From CAYYRI01 sp964474185 (GTDB lineage Bacteria > Patescibacteriota > Minisyncoccia > Minisyncoccales > RBG-13-42-11): 6,407 nt of DNA. The translations under genes and the position numbers were made by a program. Positions 1 through 4,946 of the stretch are shown one piece after another. The notes under the pieces are model-generated. The model saw only the letters and a list, made by a program, of their open reading frames with translations. It ran no database searches and was not told the DNA's origin. The stretch is from contig CAYYRI010000026.1 of the NCBI GenBank assembly GCA_964474185.1, positions 1 through 6,407 of the forward strand, in the 5' to 3' direction. The stretch's first letter is position 1; the number at the start of each line of letters is the position of its first letter.

Positions 1-55
1 GTAGCCCCGTATAATCCTTTAGGAGCTATACGGGGTTGATATACTGGGTATGCAG
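1..55 (+). repeat. Left copy of 55-bp terminal inverted repeat with internal hairpin
   Basis: Positions 1-55 are identical, base for base, to the reverse complement of 6350-6404. The repeat contains a hairpin: CCCCGTATA (5-13) pairs with TATACGGGG (27-35), and TCC (15-17) can pair with GGA (22-24) inside it around a TTTA loop. After the hairpin come an extended -10 motif and the ATG-CAG start of the downstream gene, so the repeat ends two codons into the reading frame. It is the literal end of the window, so the true repeat may extend further left. No U-tract follows the hairpin, so it is not a plain terminator. A dispersed hairpin/promoter element is the likeliest reading; fold-back assembly is the alternative. 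Confidence 0.85.
37..45 (+). promoter_or_regulatory. Putative extended -10 promoter for the 664-aa gene
   Basis: TGATATACT (37-45) matches the extended -10 form TGnTATAAT with one mismatch in the hexamer. The motif ends 4 nt before the ATG at 50, so transcription would begin at or just inside the start codon, giving an essentially leaderless mRNA. The 4-nt spacing is slightly short for that. There is no good -35 hexamer at the expected distance. A perfect TATAAT also lies at 10-15 inside the hairpin and would start a leader of about 28 nt. Which of the two is used cannot be decided from sequence. The same motifs recur mirror-wise at the right end. Confidence 0.35.
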
Positions 56-2044
56 ATTTTTGAATTTCATTTTAATCCGAAAGCCAAATCGGATCTGGTC
101 TTTGACAGTTTTTGCTATACGCCAGTAAACATTTATGAAAAAAGGCTGGGAGGATTGTATATGATGGGCCTTTTGAAAAGCGTTCTTCCCCAGAACGTCC
201 GGTTCCTGGATAATCTGGCTAAAACGATCAAAGAAAGATATTACAAAACCATTTCCGCCTCTGCGGAAAAATCGCTGAAAGACGCACTCAAGAAAGCGAA
301 CGAGTCCCTGGAAAAAATTACGAAAGCGGGAGACGTAAGCTGGCTGGGAAATCTCAGCTTCGCCGTGGTCTCTCTGAAGGATTACGAACTGAATTTTACC
401 AAGGTCGCAGATTTAAAAATTCTTTTATTGAGGAAAGGGCAGATAATCGATATTGACCAGAAATTGAGATTTGAGGACGTCGAGCCTTATCCCCTGAAAG
501 TATTCGGGAATATCGTTTCGGGCAAATTGATCGAAGACGACGTAATTTTGATTTTAACCAAGGATGTCGCTGACGCTTTTTTGAAAGAAGGCGTATTGAA
601 CGAACTGGCGGAAACGGATACGCCGAAAATGCTCAAGGAAATTCTGAACGGAAAGAAGGAAAAATTATCCGAAATTTCGGGAATCTGCTTGTCGTTGTTT
701 CTGACCAAGGAAACGGCCGCAAAAGAAACGAATACTTTCTTGCGGAAAAAAACTTTGAAAATTTTTTCTTTCGGAAAAGTTTTCAGCCCCTTAACGAAGA
801 TTTTCAAACTGCCGAAAATTTCCCTGAAACCCAAAATCGCCTTGAATTTAAAACTCCCCCGGATTAGATTCGGACTGCCGAAAATCAATTTCAAAATAAA
901 AACCAAGGTTTTTTCTCCGAATAAAAAAATATTTCCGGTCTTTGTTTTGATTTTATTTTTAGTTCTGGGATTTTTTATATTCCAAATAACGGAGAAAAGA
1001 CAATTGAAAATTTACCAGGAAAAAGTGGATCAGATTCAGGAAAAAGTAAGCCAGGCGGACAGCTTTCTGATTATAAAAGGATCAAAACAGGCCGAGAAAA
1101 AGGCTGCGGCCCTGCTGGAAGAGGGCTGGAAAAATATTGCTCCCCTGGTTAATATGGAGGCGAATTTCCCGCCGGCCTTAAGCAGCCATGTTTTAAATTT
1201 AAAGAATACCATTTCGGAAAGTCTCTATAAAATAAACAAGCTGGTGAAAGTTCAGGATCCCGAATTGGTTTTCGAATTCAAGGCCAAGGAGTTCATCCCC
1301 CAGGATTTAATTTCTTTTAAAGACGGCGTTTTTGCTTTCAGCCCTTATTCCGAAAATGCATTTGAAATAGATCAAAAAAACGAAGGAAGGATTTTGTCCA
1401 TCAACGAAAAAATCAATTCGGCGATTGCTTCAAACGATTCCGTTTTATTTTTTGCGAAGCCCGACCAGTTGATCAATTTTAAGGACGGGCAATTCCAAGC
1501 GCCCATTACGCTCAAACTCCCTTATCAGGAATTTAAGCCTGGCAACCTTTCTTCTTTCCAATTGAATTTATATTTTTCGGATAAAGAAAACGGCAAAATA
1601 ACGAAGTACCCTTATCGGGGTAATTTCCAGTGGGGAGAGCCCCAATTATGGATGGAAAATAAAAATATCGCAGATTTCAAATCAATGGCGGTGGACGGTT
1701 CGCTTTGGGCGCTGACCAAAGAAAACGCAGGCGAAGAGGGTAAACCCTCTTCTTCACCTACGGTAATAGAAAGATATTATGCGGGAAAACTTCAAGAGGC
1801 TTTGAAACTGGAAATCTTTCCTTTTCCTAAAAGTTTCTTTAAGATTTTTACCTCTTCCCAGCAACCTTACATTTATATTTTAGAGCCCGTCCAGAACAGA
1901 ATCGTTATAATCAACAAATCCGGCGGGATCATTGAACAATTCCAAAGCGAAAAATTCGACAACCTTCTGGATTTCTCGATTTCCCAGGACGGAAAAACGA
2001 TTTATCTCCTGAACGGACTGAAGGTTTACAAAATAACTCTCTAA
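50..2044 (+). CDS. Membrane protein of unknown function: degenerate PP2C-like domain, TM helix, propeller-like domain
   Basis: The 664-residue protein has three parts. Residues 1 to about 222 have the secondary-structure order of PPM/PP2C phosphatases: ALKKANESL (79-87) like the helix before the central strands, KVADLKILLLRKGQ (118-131) where PP2C proteins have the GDSRxYLLR motif, and KLIEDDVILILTKDVADAF (159-177) in place of the LxxGDxLLLxSDG motif. The usual metal-binding aspartates are mostly absent (MMGL at 38-41 where VADG is expected, EISGIC at 208-213 where DNxT is expected), so catalysis is unlikely. A very basic Lys/Pro-rich linker (about 232-293) leads to one membrane helix (about 296-313). 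A coiled-coil-like region follows (about 314-400), then beta-rich repeats ending in a blade-like DFSISQDGKTIYLLN (641-655), suggestive of a propeller outside the membrane. The start at 50 fits the compact MQIFEFHFNP opening but lies inside the terminal repeat. Family assignment is from fold pattern only; function is unknown. Confidence 0.85.
   Translation: MQIFEFHFNPKAKSDLVFDSFCYTPVNIYEKRLGGLYMMGLLKSVLPQNVRFLDNLAKTIKERYYKTISASAEKSLKDALKKANESLEKITKAGDVSWLGNLSFAVVSLKDYELNFTKVADLKILLLRKGQIIDIDQKLRFEDVEPYPLKVFGNIVSGKLIEDDVILILTKDVADAFLKEGVLNELAETDTPKMLKEILNGKKEKLSEISGICLSLFLTKETAAKETNTFLRKKTLKIFSFGKVFSPLTKIFKLPKISLKPKIALNLKLPRIRFGLPKINFKIKTKVFSPNKKIFPVFVLILFLVLGFFIFQITEKRQLKIYQEKVDQIQEKVSQADSFLIIKGSKQAEKKAAALLEEGWKNIAPLVNMEANFPPALSSHVLNLKNTISESLYKINKLVKVQDPELVFEFKAKEFIPQDLISFKDGVFAFSPYSENAFEIDQKNEGRILSINEKINSAIASNDSVLFFAKPDQLINFKDGQFQAPITLKLPYQEFKPGNLSSFQLNLYFSDKENGKITKYPYRGNFQWGEPQLWMENKNIADFKSMAVDGSLWALTKENAGEEGKPSSSPTVIERYYAGKLQEALKLEIFPFPKSFFKIFTSSQQPYIYILEPVQNRIVIINKSGGIIEQFQSEKFDNLLDFSISQDGKTIYLLNGLKVYKITL
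1730..1759 (+). repeat. Palindromic element, copy A, inside the coding sequence
   Basis: GGCGAAGAGG, a 6-nt middle and CCTCTTCTTCACCT form an element that recurs on the minus strand at 4093-4063. GAAGAGGG (1733-1740) and CCCTCTTC (1745-1752) form a perfect 8-bp stem around a TAAA loop. In frame it encodes roughly GEEGKPSSSP (residues 561-570), which sits as a polar loop between predicted beta strands (SLWALTK before, VIERYYAGK after). An in-frame insertion of a dispersed palindrome into a loop, in the manner of Rickettsia palindromic elements, would explain it. Origin by insertion is inferred from two copies only. Confidence 0.6.
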
Positions 2045-2047
2045 AAC

Positions 2048-2079
2048 AAAACAACGGGGCTTTCACCCCGTTGTTTTTT
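2048..2079. terminator. Bidirectional intrinsic terminator between convergent genes
   Basis: AAAACAACGGGG (2048-2059) pairs perfectly with CCCCGTTGTTTT (2066-2077) around a 6-nt CTTTCA loop. A T-run extends to 2079 on the plus strand, and the A-rich bases 2043-2051 give a U-rich tract when read on the minus strand. It starts 3 nt after the stop of the 664-aa gene and ends 11 nt beyond the stop of rplL, so it can end both converging transcripts. Confidence 0.92.
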
Positions 2080-2090
2080 CATTTTTAGAT

Positions 2091-2513
2091 TTACTTGAGT
2101 TCCACTTTCGCGCCGGCTGCTTCAAATTTCTTTTTCATGTCTTCGGCTTCCTCTTTCTTGGCATTTTCTTTCACCATCTGAGGGGCGGCGGCCGCTGCGT
2201 CAACCAAGTCCTTGGCTTCCTTCAATCCTTTCTGGGTAATGTCCCTGACAACCTTGATCACTTCTATTTTTTTGTCCCCTACCAGAGTCAAAACAACGTT
2301 GAAGACGGATTTTTCTTCAACTTCCGGTGCGGCACCTGCTGCCGGAGCTGCGGCTACAACCACGGGGGCTGCCGCTGAAACGCCGAATTTCTTCTCCAAA
2401 ATCTTCACCAAGTCCGCCAAATCCAAAACAGACATTTTTTCGATTTCGTCAACCAATTTCTTGAACTTCTCGGGAACTTCCACTTTTTCTTCCTTTTTTA
2501 CTTCTTCTGTCAT
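2091..2513 (-). CDS. rplL: 50S ribosomal protein L7/L12
   Basis: This 140-residue protein is the acidic stalk protein that recruits translation GTPases (EF-Tu, EF-G, IF2) to the large subunit, bound as dimers to the C-terminal helix of L10. The N-terminal dimerisation and L10-binding helices are at about 14-45 (EKMSVLDLADLVKILEKKFGV), followed by an Ala/Pro/Val-rich flexible hinge (46-67) and the GTPase-binding C-terminal domain (69-140) with the signature GLKEAKDLV (96-104). It is longer than the E. coli protein (about 120 residues) because of a charged N-terminal extension of about 12 residues and roughly three extra alanines after the GLKEAKDLV motif (AAAAAPQMV). KEN replaces the usual KEG. 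It is the second gene of the stalk operon, 74 nt after rplJ. No Shine-Dalgarno sequence precedes the ATG, which follows an A/T-rich leader. The identification is secure. Confidence 0.98.
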   Translation of the reverse strand: MTEEVKKEEKVEVPEKFKKLVDEIEKMSVLDLADLVKILEKKFGVSAAAPVVVAAAPAAGAAPEVEEKSVFNVVLTLVGDKKIEVIKVVRDITQKGLKEAKDLVDAAAAAPQMVKENAKKEEAEDMKKKFEAAGAKVELK

Positions 2514-2533
2514 AATTTTGAATAGAATGAAAA

Positions 2534-2572
2534 ATTATAAAGAAGAATAAGGTTCTGACGAAGTCAGGTTCT
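2534..2572 (-). promoter_or_regulatory. rplJ-rplL spacer: small hairpin and possible internal promoter
   Basis: The 74-nt spacer (2514-2587) contains CTGAC (2555-2559) and GTCAG (2563-2567), a 5-bp stem with a 3-nt loop, flanked by a direct repeat of GGTTCT (2551-2556 and 2567-2572). On the minus strand a perfect TATAAT lies at 2539-2534, 20 nt upstream of the rplL ATG, but it has no convincing -35 partner. L12 is needed in several-fold excess over L10, so a processing site or weak internal promoter would make sense here. Neither role is shown by the sequence. Confidence 0.3.
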
Positions 2573-2587
2573 TAATTCTTCGCTATA

Positions 2588-3100
2588 TTATTTCTTTATT
2601 ATTGTTAATAAATACATCAGACCTTTAAGATTATATTTCAAAGAATAGACAAAGTTTGAAACTGGGGCATTTATGCTTCCGACTAATTTCGCCAATAATT
2701 CTTTTTTAGTCGGGAGCTGGGCAAAAGCGATCATTTCTTCGGCCATCTTGAATTTGTTTTCCAGATAACCGCCCAAAATCTTCAGATTTTCATATTCTTT
2801 GGATGACTGATAAACCGTTCTTGCGGGCAAGACCTCGTCCTTAAATCCGAAAACGAAGCCGACTTCAGTTTTAAAATCTTCTTCTTTAAAATCCAGTTTG
2901 TTTTCTTTGAAAACCAAATTGGCCAAAGTTTTCTTGACCACTTTCAAATTGGCGTCTATCAACTTTAATCTTTTTCTCAATTCGGAAATCTCTTTCACTT
3001 TCAAGCCAGAAATCCCGACCAAAACAATCGCTTTTGCTTTAGCGGTTTTGTCTCTCAAATCTTCCAGAATATTTTGTTTTTGCGCTTTAGTTAAAGCCAT
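2588..3100 (-). CDS. rplJ: 50S ribosomal protein L10
   Basis: The protein, 170 residues from the ATG at 3100, anchors the L7/L12 stalk: its N-terminal domain binds 23S rRNA in the GTPase-associated region with L11, and its C-terminal helix carries L12 dimers. Visible family features are the opening MALTKAQKQNIL, the stretch LRKRLKLIDANLKVVKKTLA and the conserved LPTKKELLAKLVGSINAPV before the C-terminal helix. The frame is open further up to a TTG at 3136, but the extra 12 codons would lie inside the leader's terminator hairpin, and L10 proteins normally begin at MALT, so 3100 is preferred. No Shine-Dalgarno sequence precedes this ATG. The gene has its own promoter and leader, which imply feedback control by L10-L12. 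The usual neighbours rplK, rplA and rpoB are absent here. Confidence 0.97.
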   Translation of the reverse strand: MALTKAQKQNILEDLRDKTAKAKAIVLVGISGLKVKEISELRKRLKLIDANLKVVKKTLANLVFKENKLDFKEEDFKTEVGFVFGFKDEVLPARTVYQSSKEYENLKILGGYLENKFKMAEEMIAFAQLPTKKELLAKLVGSINAPVSNFVYSLKYNLKGLMYLLTIIKK

Positions 3101-3109
3101 GTCGGTAAC

Positions 3110-3134
3110 AAAAAATCTGCGTTTTCCAGCAGAC
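3110..3134 (-). terminator. Intrinsic attenuator in the rplJ leader
   Basis: On the minus strand TCTGC (3133-3129) pairs with GCAGA (3120-3116) around an 8-nt loop, followed directly by six T (3115-3110). A G-T pair (3134 with 3115) can add one step. The run ends 9 nt before the rplJ ATG. The 5' arm is also the 3' strand of the leader's closing stem (3134-3129), so stem and terminator cannot form together. That is the signature of transcription attenuation. The stem is short, so partial read-through is expected. Confidence 0.75.
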
Positions 3135-3204
3135 AAACATATCGAGGCTCAGCCTCAATATTGATTTTTTCCTCGGCAGGACTTATGAAATGCCTGCTGT
3201 CTGC
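3129..3204 (-). promoter_or_regulatory. Ribosomal protein L10 leader RNA
   Basis: On the minus strand GCAGACA (3204-3198) can pair with TGTCTGC at 3135-3129, enclosing two hairpins. The first is GCAGG (3197-3193) with CCTGC (3180-3176) around a 12-nt loop. The second is a 10-bp stem, 3161-3152 with 3148-3139 and a TGA loop, centred on GAGGC/GCCTC. CCTGCCGAGG (3180-3171) followed by an A-run closely resembles the conserved core of the Rfam L10 leader as I remember it. Position directly before rplJ, the three-way junction and the downstream terminator all agree. In B. subtilis, L10(L12)4 binds this leader and promotes termination; the same role is inferred here. A covariance-model search would settle membership. 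Confidence 0.82.
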
Positions 3205-3215
3205 GGATATTCTCC

Positions 3216-3244
3216 AGTTTATATTATCTTTAAAGGCCTGTCAA
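3216..3244 (-). promoter_or_regulatory. Sigma70-type promoter of the rplJ-rplL operon
   Basis: On the minus strand TTGACA (3244-3239) is a perfect -35 hexamer, followed after 17 nt by TAAACT (3221-3216), a four-of-six match to TATAAT. Transcription would begin near 3210-3208, a few bases before the first paired base of the L10 leader at 3204, which supports both calls. The -35 lies inside an inverted repeat (3240-3269), so a DNA-binding protein or a cruciform could affect it. Confidence 0.7.
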
Positions 3245-3269
3245 CCCCTTCGATAAACTCAGGGTTGAC
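3240..3269. repeat. REP-like inverted repeat overlapping the rplJ -35 box
   Basis: GTCAACCC (3240-3247) and GGGTTGAC (3262-3269) form a perfect 8-bp inverted repeat. Read on the minus strand, the core CCTGAGTTTATCGAAGG (3263-3247) resembles the widespread intergenic palindrome CCTGAGCTTGTCGAAGG that I recall from many bacterial genomes. It begins 7 nt after the DJ-1 gene's stop codon and has no T-run, so it is a poor intrinsic terminator. It could protect the 3' end of that mRNA. Confidence 0.55.
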
Positions 3270-3291
3270 GCTGAATTTATTGAAGCGTCAA
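3265..3291 (-). other. Alternative stem-loop enclosing the DJ-1 gene stop codon
   Basis: On the minus strand TTGACGCT (3291-3284) pairs perfectly with AGCGTCAA (3272-3265) around an 11-nt loop that holds the TAA stop (3279-3277). Its 3' arm shares bases 3265-3269 with the adjacent REP-like repeat (3240-3269), so the two structures exclude each other. A translating ribosome reaching the stop would disrupt this stem and favour the downstream one. Any role is inference. Confidence 0.45.
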
Positions 3292-4035
3292 GACCTCGGT
3301 AACTTTCATCGCGAATTCTTCGGCAGCTTCGGGGCCGGAACCGGTAATAATTCTGCCGTCCGCTACCACAAATTTTTCTTCGTAAATCGCCCCGTTATCC
3401 TCCAAAATTTTGACTGCGGATTTATCCATCGGGGTCGAATAAACCGTGGCCTTTTTCCCCTCCAGGGCTCCGGCCTTGGCTAAAATGGTCGGGGCGATGC
3501 AAATCCCGGCCAGAAGCTTGCCTTGAGAAACCGTGTCTTTTATCAGTTTATAAGAATCTTCGTTATCAAGATATTCAAGAGCGCCAGGGCCTCCGATAAA
3601 AACTACAGCATCGAAATCGGCAAGATTTATTTCGCTTATCAAGAGGTCGACTTGAGCCTGGCCGCCTTCGGCTCCGGAGGCTAGACCTTTCTGGGTGCTG
3701 GCGGTTTTAACGTCGGCGCCGGCAACATAAAGAATCTGCCTCGGCACAAAGTATTCTTCGTCGCGAAAATTCTTGAAGGCGATGACCATTACGACAGATT
3801 TTCCTTTTAAGGCGGTTTCCACGGAAAGTACGGAAGATCCGCTGGTGGAAGCAGAGACAGTGAAATCAGTATCAGTGGCAGTATCGGCAGCGGAAGAATC
3901 ATTGATCCCCTCTTCCTGAAGCGGATTTCCTTTTTCTTTTATCAAATTCTGATAATTTAAAAATGTCCGATAACCGAGATATCCGACCAATGTCACTATA
4001 ACAATTATTCCGATAATAATTAAGGGTTTTTTCAT
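3277..4035 (-). CDS. Membrane-anchored DJ-1/PfpI family protein
   Basis: The protein is 252 residues from ATG 4035. Residues about 4-23 form an uncleaved signal anchor (KKPLIIIGIIVIVTLVGYLG), followed by a Ser/Thr/Asp-rich linker (about 45-72) and a DJ-1/PfpI glutamine-amidotransferase-like domain (about 75-250). Diagnostic features are RDEEYF with the acidic partner (E93 or E94), the FIGGPGALEYL turn (146-156) and the nucleophile elbow AGICIAPTILAKAG with Cys179. PfpI proteases have His right after the Cys (CHGP), whereas here it is Ile, so PfpI-type protease activity is doubtful. Deglycase-, chaperone- or hydrolase-like activity on the outer face of the membrane is possible. The frame is open upstream to ATG 4095, but those 20 residues (MAKRTSSSSSPSP...) are encoded by palindromic repeat DNA, so 4035 is chosen. 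It is probably the last gene of the def-pcm-mltG cluster, 69 nt after mltG. Confidence 0.88.
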   Translation of the reverse strand: MKKPLIIIGIIVIVTLVGYLGYRTFLNYQNLIKEKGNPLQEEGINDSSAADTATDTDFTVSASTSGSSVLSVETALKGKSVVMVIAFKNFRDEEYFVPRQILYVAGADVKTASTQKGLASGAEGGQAQVDLLISEINLADFDAVVFIGGPGALEYLDNEDSYKLIKDTVSQGKLLAGICIAPTILAKAGALEGKKATVYSTPMDKSAVKILEDNGAIYEEKFVVADGRIITGSGPEAAEEFAMKVTEVLTLQ

Positions 4036-4042
4036 ATACCGA

Positions 4043-4060
4043 GCCCCGCAACAGCGGGGC
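4043..4060. other. GC-rich hairpin just upstream of the DJ-1 gene
   Basis: GCCCCGC (4043-4049) and GCGGGGC (4054-4060) form a perfect 7-bp stem with a 4-nt loop. It ends 7 nt upstream of the preferred ATG at 4035 and has no T-run in either direction, so it is not an ordinary terminator. In the minus-strand transcript it would sit at the ribosome-binding region and could reduce initiation or mark an mRNA processing point between mltG and this gene. Confidence 0.5.
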
Positions 4061-4062
4061 GA

Positions 4063-4093
4063 AGGTGAAGAAGAGGAGGAAGTCCTCTTCGCC
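4063..4093 (-). repeat. Palindromic element, copy B, in the mltG-DJ-1 spacer
   Basis: On the minus strand GGCGAAGAGG (4093-4084), a 7-nt middle and CCTCTTCTTCACCT (4076-4063) match copy A at 1730-1759 in all 24 flanking bases. The stem is GAAGAGGA (4090-4083) with TCCTCTTC (4077-4070) around a CTTCC loop. Its top base pair is A-T where copy A has G-C, a compensatory change that supports selection on, or common descent of, a hairpin. GGCGAAG (4093-4087) could alternatively pair with CTTCGCC (4064-4058). Confidence 0.6.
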
Positions 4094-4104
4094 ATACCAA
4101 GTTT

Positions 4105-4944
4105 TTATTTCAGATATTTTGCCCGGGCGATATTGTGCTCTTCCAAAGTTCTGCTGAAAATCGTCTGGCCTTCCTCGGTCGAAAGATAATACCAATATTC
4201 GCTGTTCTCAGGATACACCGCGGATTCTATACTGACAATACCGGGATTGCAAATGGGGGCGGGGGGCAATCCCCTGTTTTCATAAGTCCACCTTTGAGAA
4301 TCTACCTGCAGAGCCATGCCGATTTCCAGCCTCTTCCATAAAATTCCCGAAACCAAGTCTTTATCTTTTCTGGTTTTCACCTCTTTTTCGATCAAAGAAG
4401 CCATGGTTATTATTTCGGAAATTGTTTTATTCTGCCTTGCAATTTCTTCTTTCAATTCCCGGGTTATCTTTTTTTCGAAATTGTCACGCATGATTTCAAC
4501 GATTTCTCCCGAGGCAGCGGTGTAAGAAAAATGATAAGTGTCTGGAAATAAAAATCCTTCCAGGGCGGGATCAATCGTTATGTTCAATTTTTCTTCTATC
4601 TGTTTTACCGTAAAACCTTCGGGGATGGTTACTATTTTTTTGGCGACGTCCCCCGAAGCGAACTTTTTTGCCATCTGATAAATGCTCATTGAAGGAGATA
4701 ATCCGTATTTCCCCACCTGGAGCTTGTCGGAAACGCCGACGGTTAAAACGTATATCCGGAAAATCGGCGCAAATCTGATCAGGCCTTCTTTTTCCAGATT
4801 CAGGGCGATATCTCTCGAACCCTCTCCTTTTTCAATGTTAAAAATCAGTTCCTCTTTCAAGGATGAATTCTTCGGCAGAAAAATCTGCCAGGCGAAAAAC
4901 GCGGCTATTAAAAATAAAATTATCCAAAGCAAATATTTTTTCAT
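4105..4944 (-). CDS. mltG: Endolytic murein transglycosylase MltG (YceG-like), short form
   Basis: MltG is an inner-membrane lytic transglycosylase that cleaves nascent peptidoglycan strands inside the glycan chain and sets strand length. This 279-residue protein has an N-terminal membrane anchor (about 3-23), a LysM-like subdomain (about 34-105, opening IFNIEKGEGSRDIA) and the YceG catalytic domain with EGFLFPDTY (129-137), MASLIEKEV (181-189) with the expected catalytic Glu186, LPPAPICNPG (226-235) and a C-terminal FSRTLEEHN. Compared with E. coli MltG (340 residues), about 20-25 residues are missing between LQVDS (212-216) and GLPPAP: the segment that normally includes DPTVxY and SPYNTY is reduced to QRWTYENR. 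The ATG lies 2 nt after the pcm stop, so translation is probably coupled. No Shine-Dalgarno sequence is visible. Confidence 0.95.
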   Translation of the reverse strand: MKKYLLWIILFLIAAFFAWQIFLPKNSSLKEELIFNIEKGEGSRDIALNLEKEGLIRFAPIFRIYVLTVGVSDKLQVGKYGLSPSMSIYQMAKKFASGDVAKKIVTIPEGFTVKQIEEKLNITIDPALEGFLFPDTYHFSYTAASGEIVEIMRDNFEKKITRELKEEIARQNKTISEIITMASLIEKEVKTRKDKDLVSGILWKRLEIGMALQVDSQRWTYENRGLPPAPICNPGIVSIESAVYPENSEYWYYLSTEEGQTIFSRTLEEHNIARAKYLK

Positions 4945-4946
4945 CG

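Noticed and set aside
21..125. Small ORF from TTG at 36 preceded by AGGAG at 21-25
   Set aside because: It overlaps the 664-aa gene out of frame, has a weak start codon and no recognisable product.
487..906. Antisense open frame opposite the 664-aa gene
   Set aside because: It is a shadow of the opposite strand with a biased, repetitive composition and no domain pattern.
2212..2550. Plus-strand open frame opposite rplL
   Set aside because: It is a mirror of the Ala-rich hinge and other L7/L12 codons; rplL is unambiguous.
3101..3136. N-terminal extension of L10 from a TTG at 3136
   Set aside because: The extra codons coincide with the attenuator hairpin and T-run, and L10 proteins normally begin at MALT.
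4036..4095. Longer DJ-1 protein starting at ATG 4095
   Set aside because: The extra residues are encoded by the palindromic repeat and the GC-rich hairpin, and would put a Ser/Pro/Arg stretch before a normal signal anchor. It cannot be excluded fully, since a GGT-ATG context also occurs at 4095.
4256..4275. G-rich tract as a possible G-quadruplex
   Set aside because: Only two G-runs are present, and they are explained by codons for the conserved LPPAPI motif of MltG.
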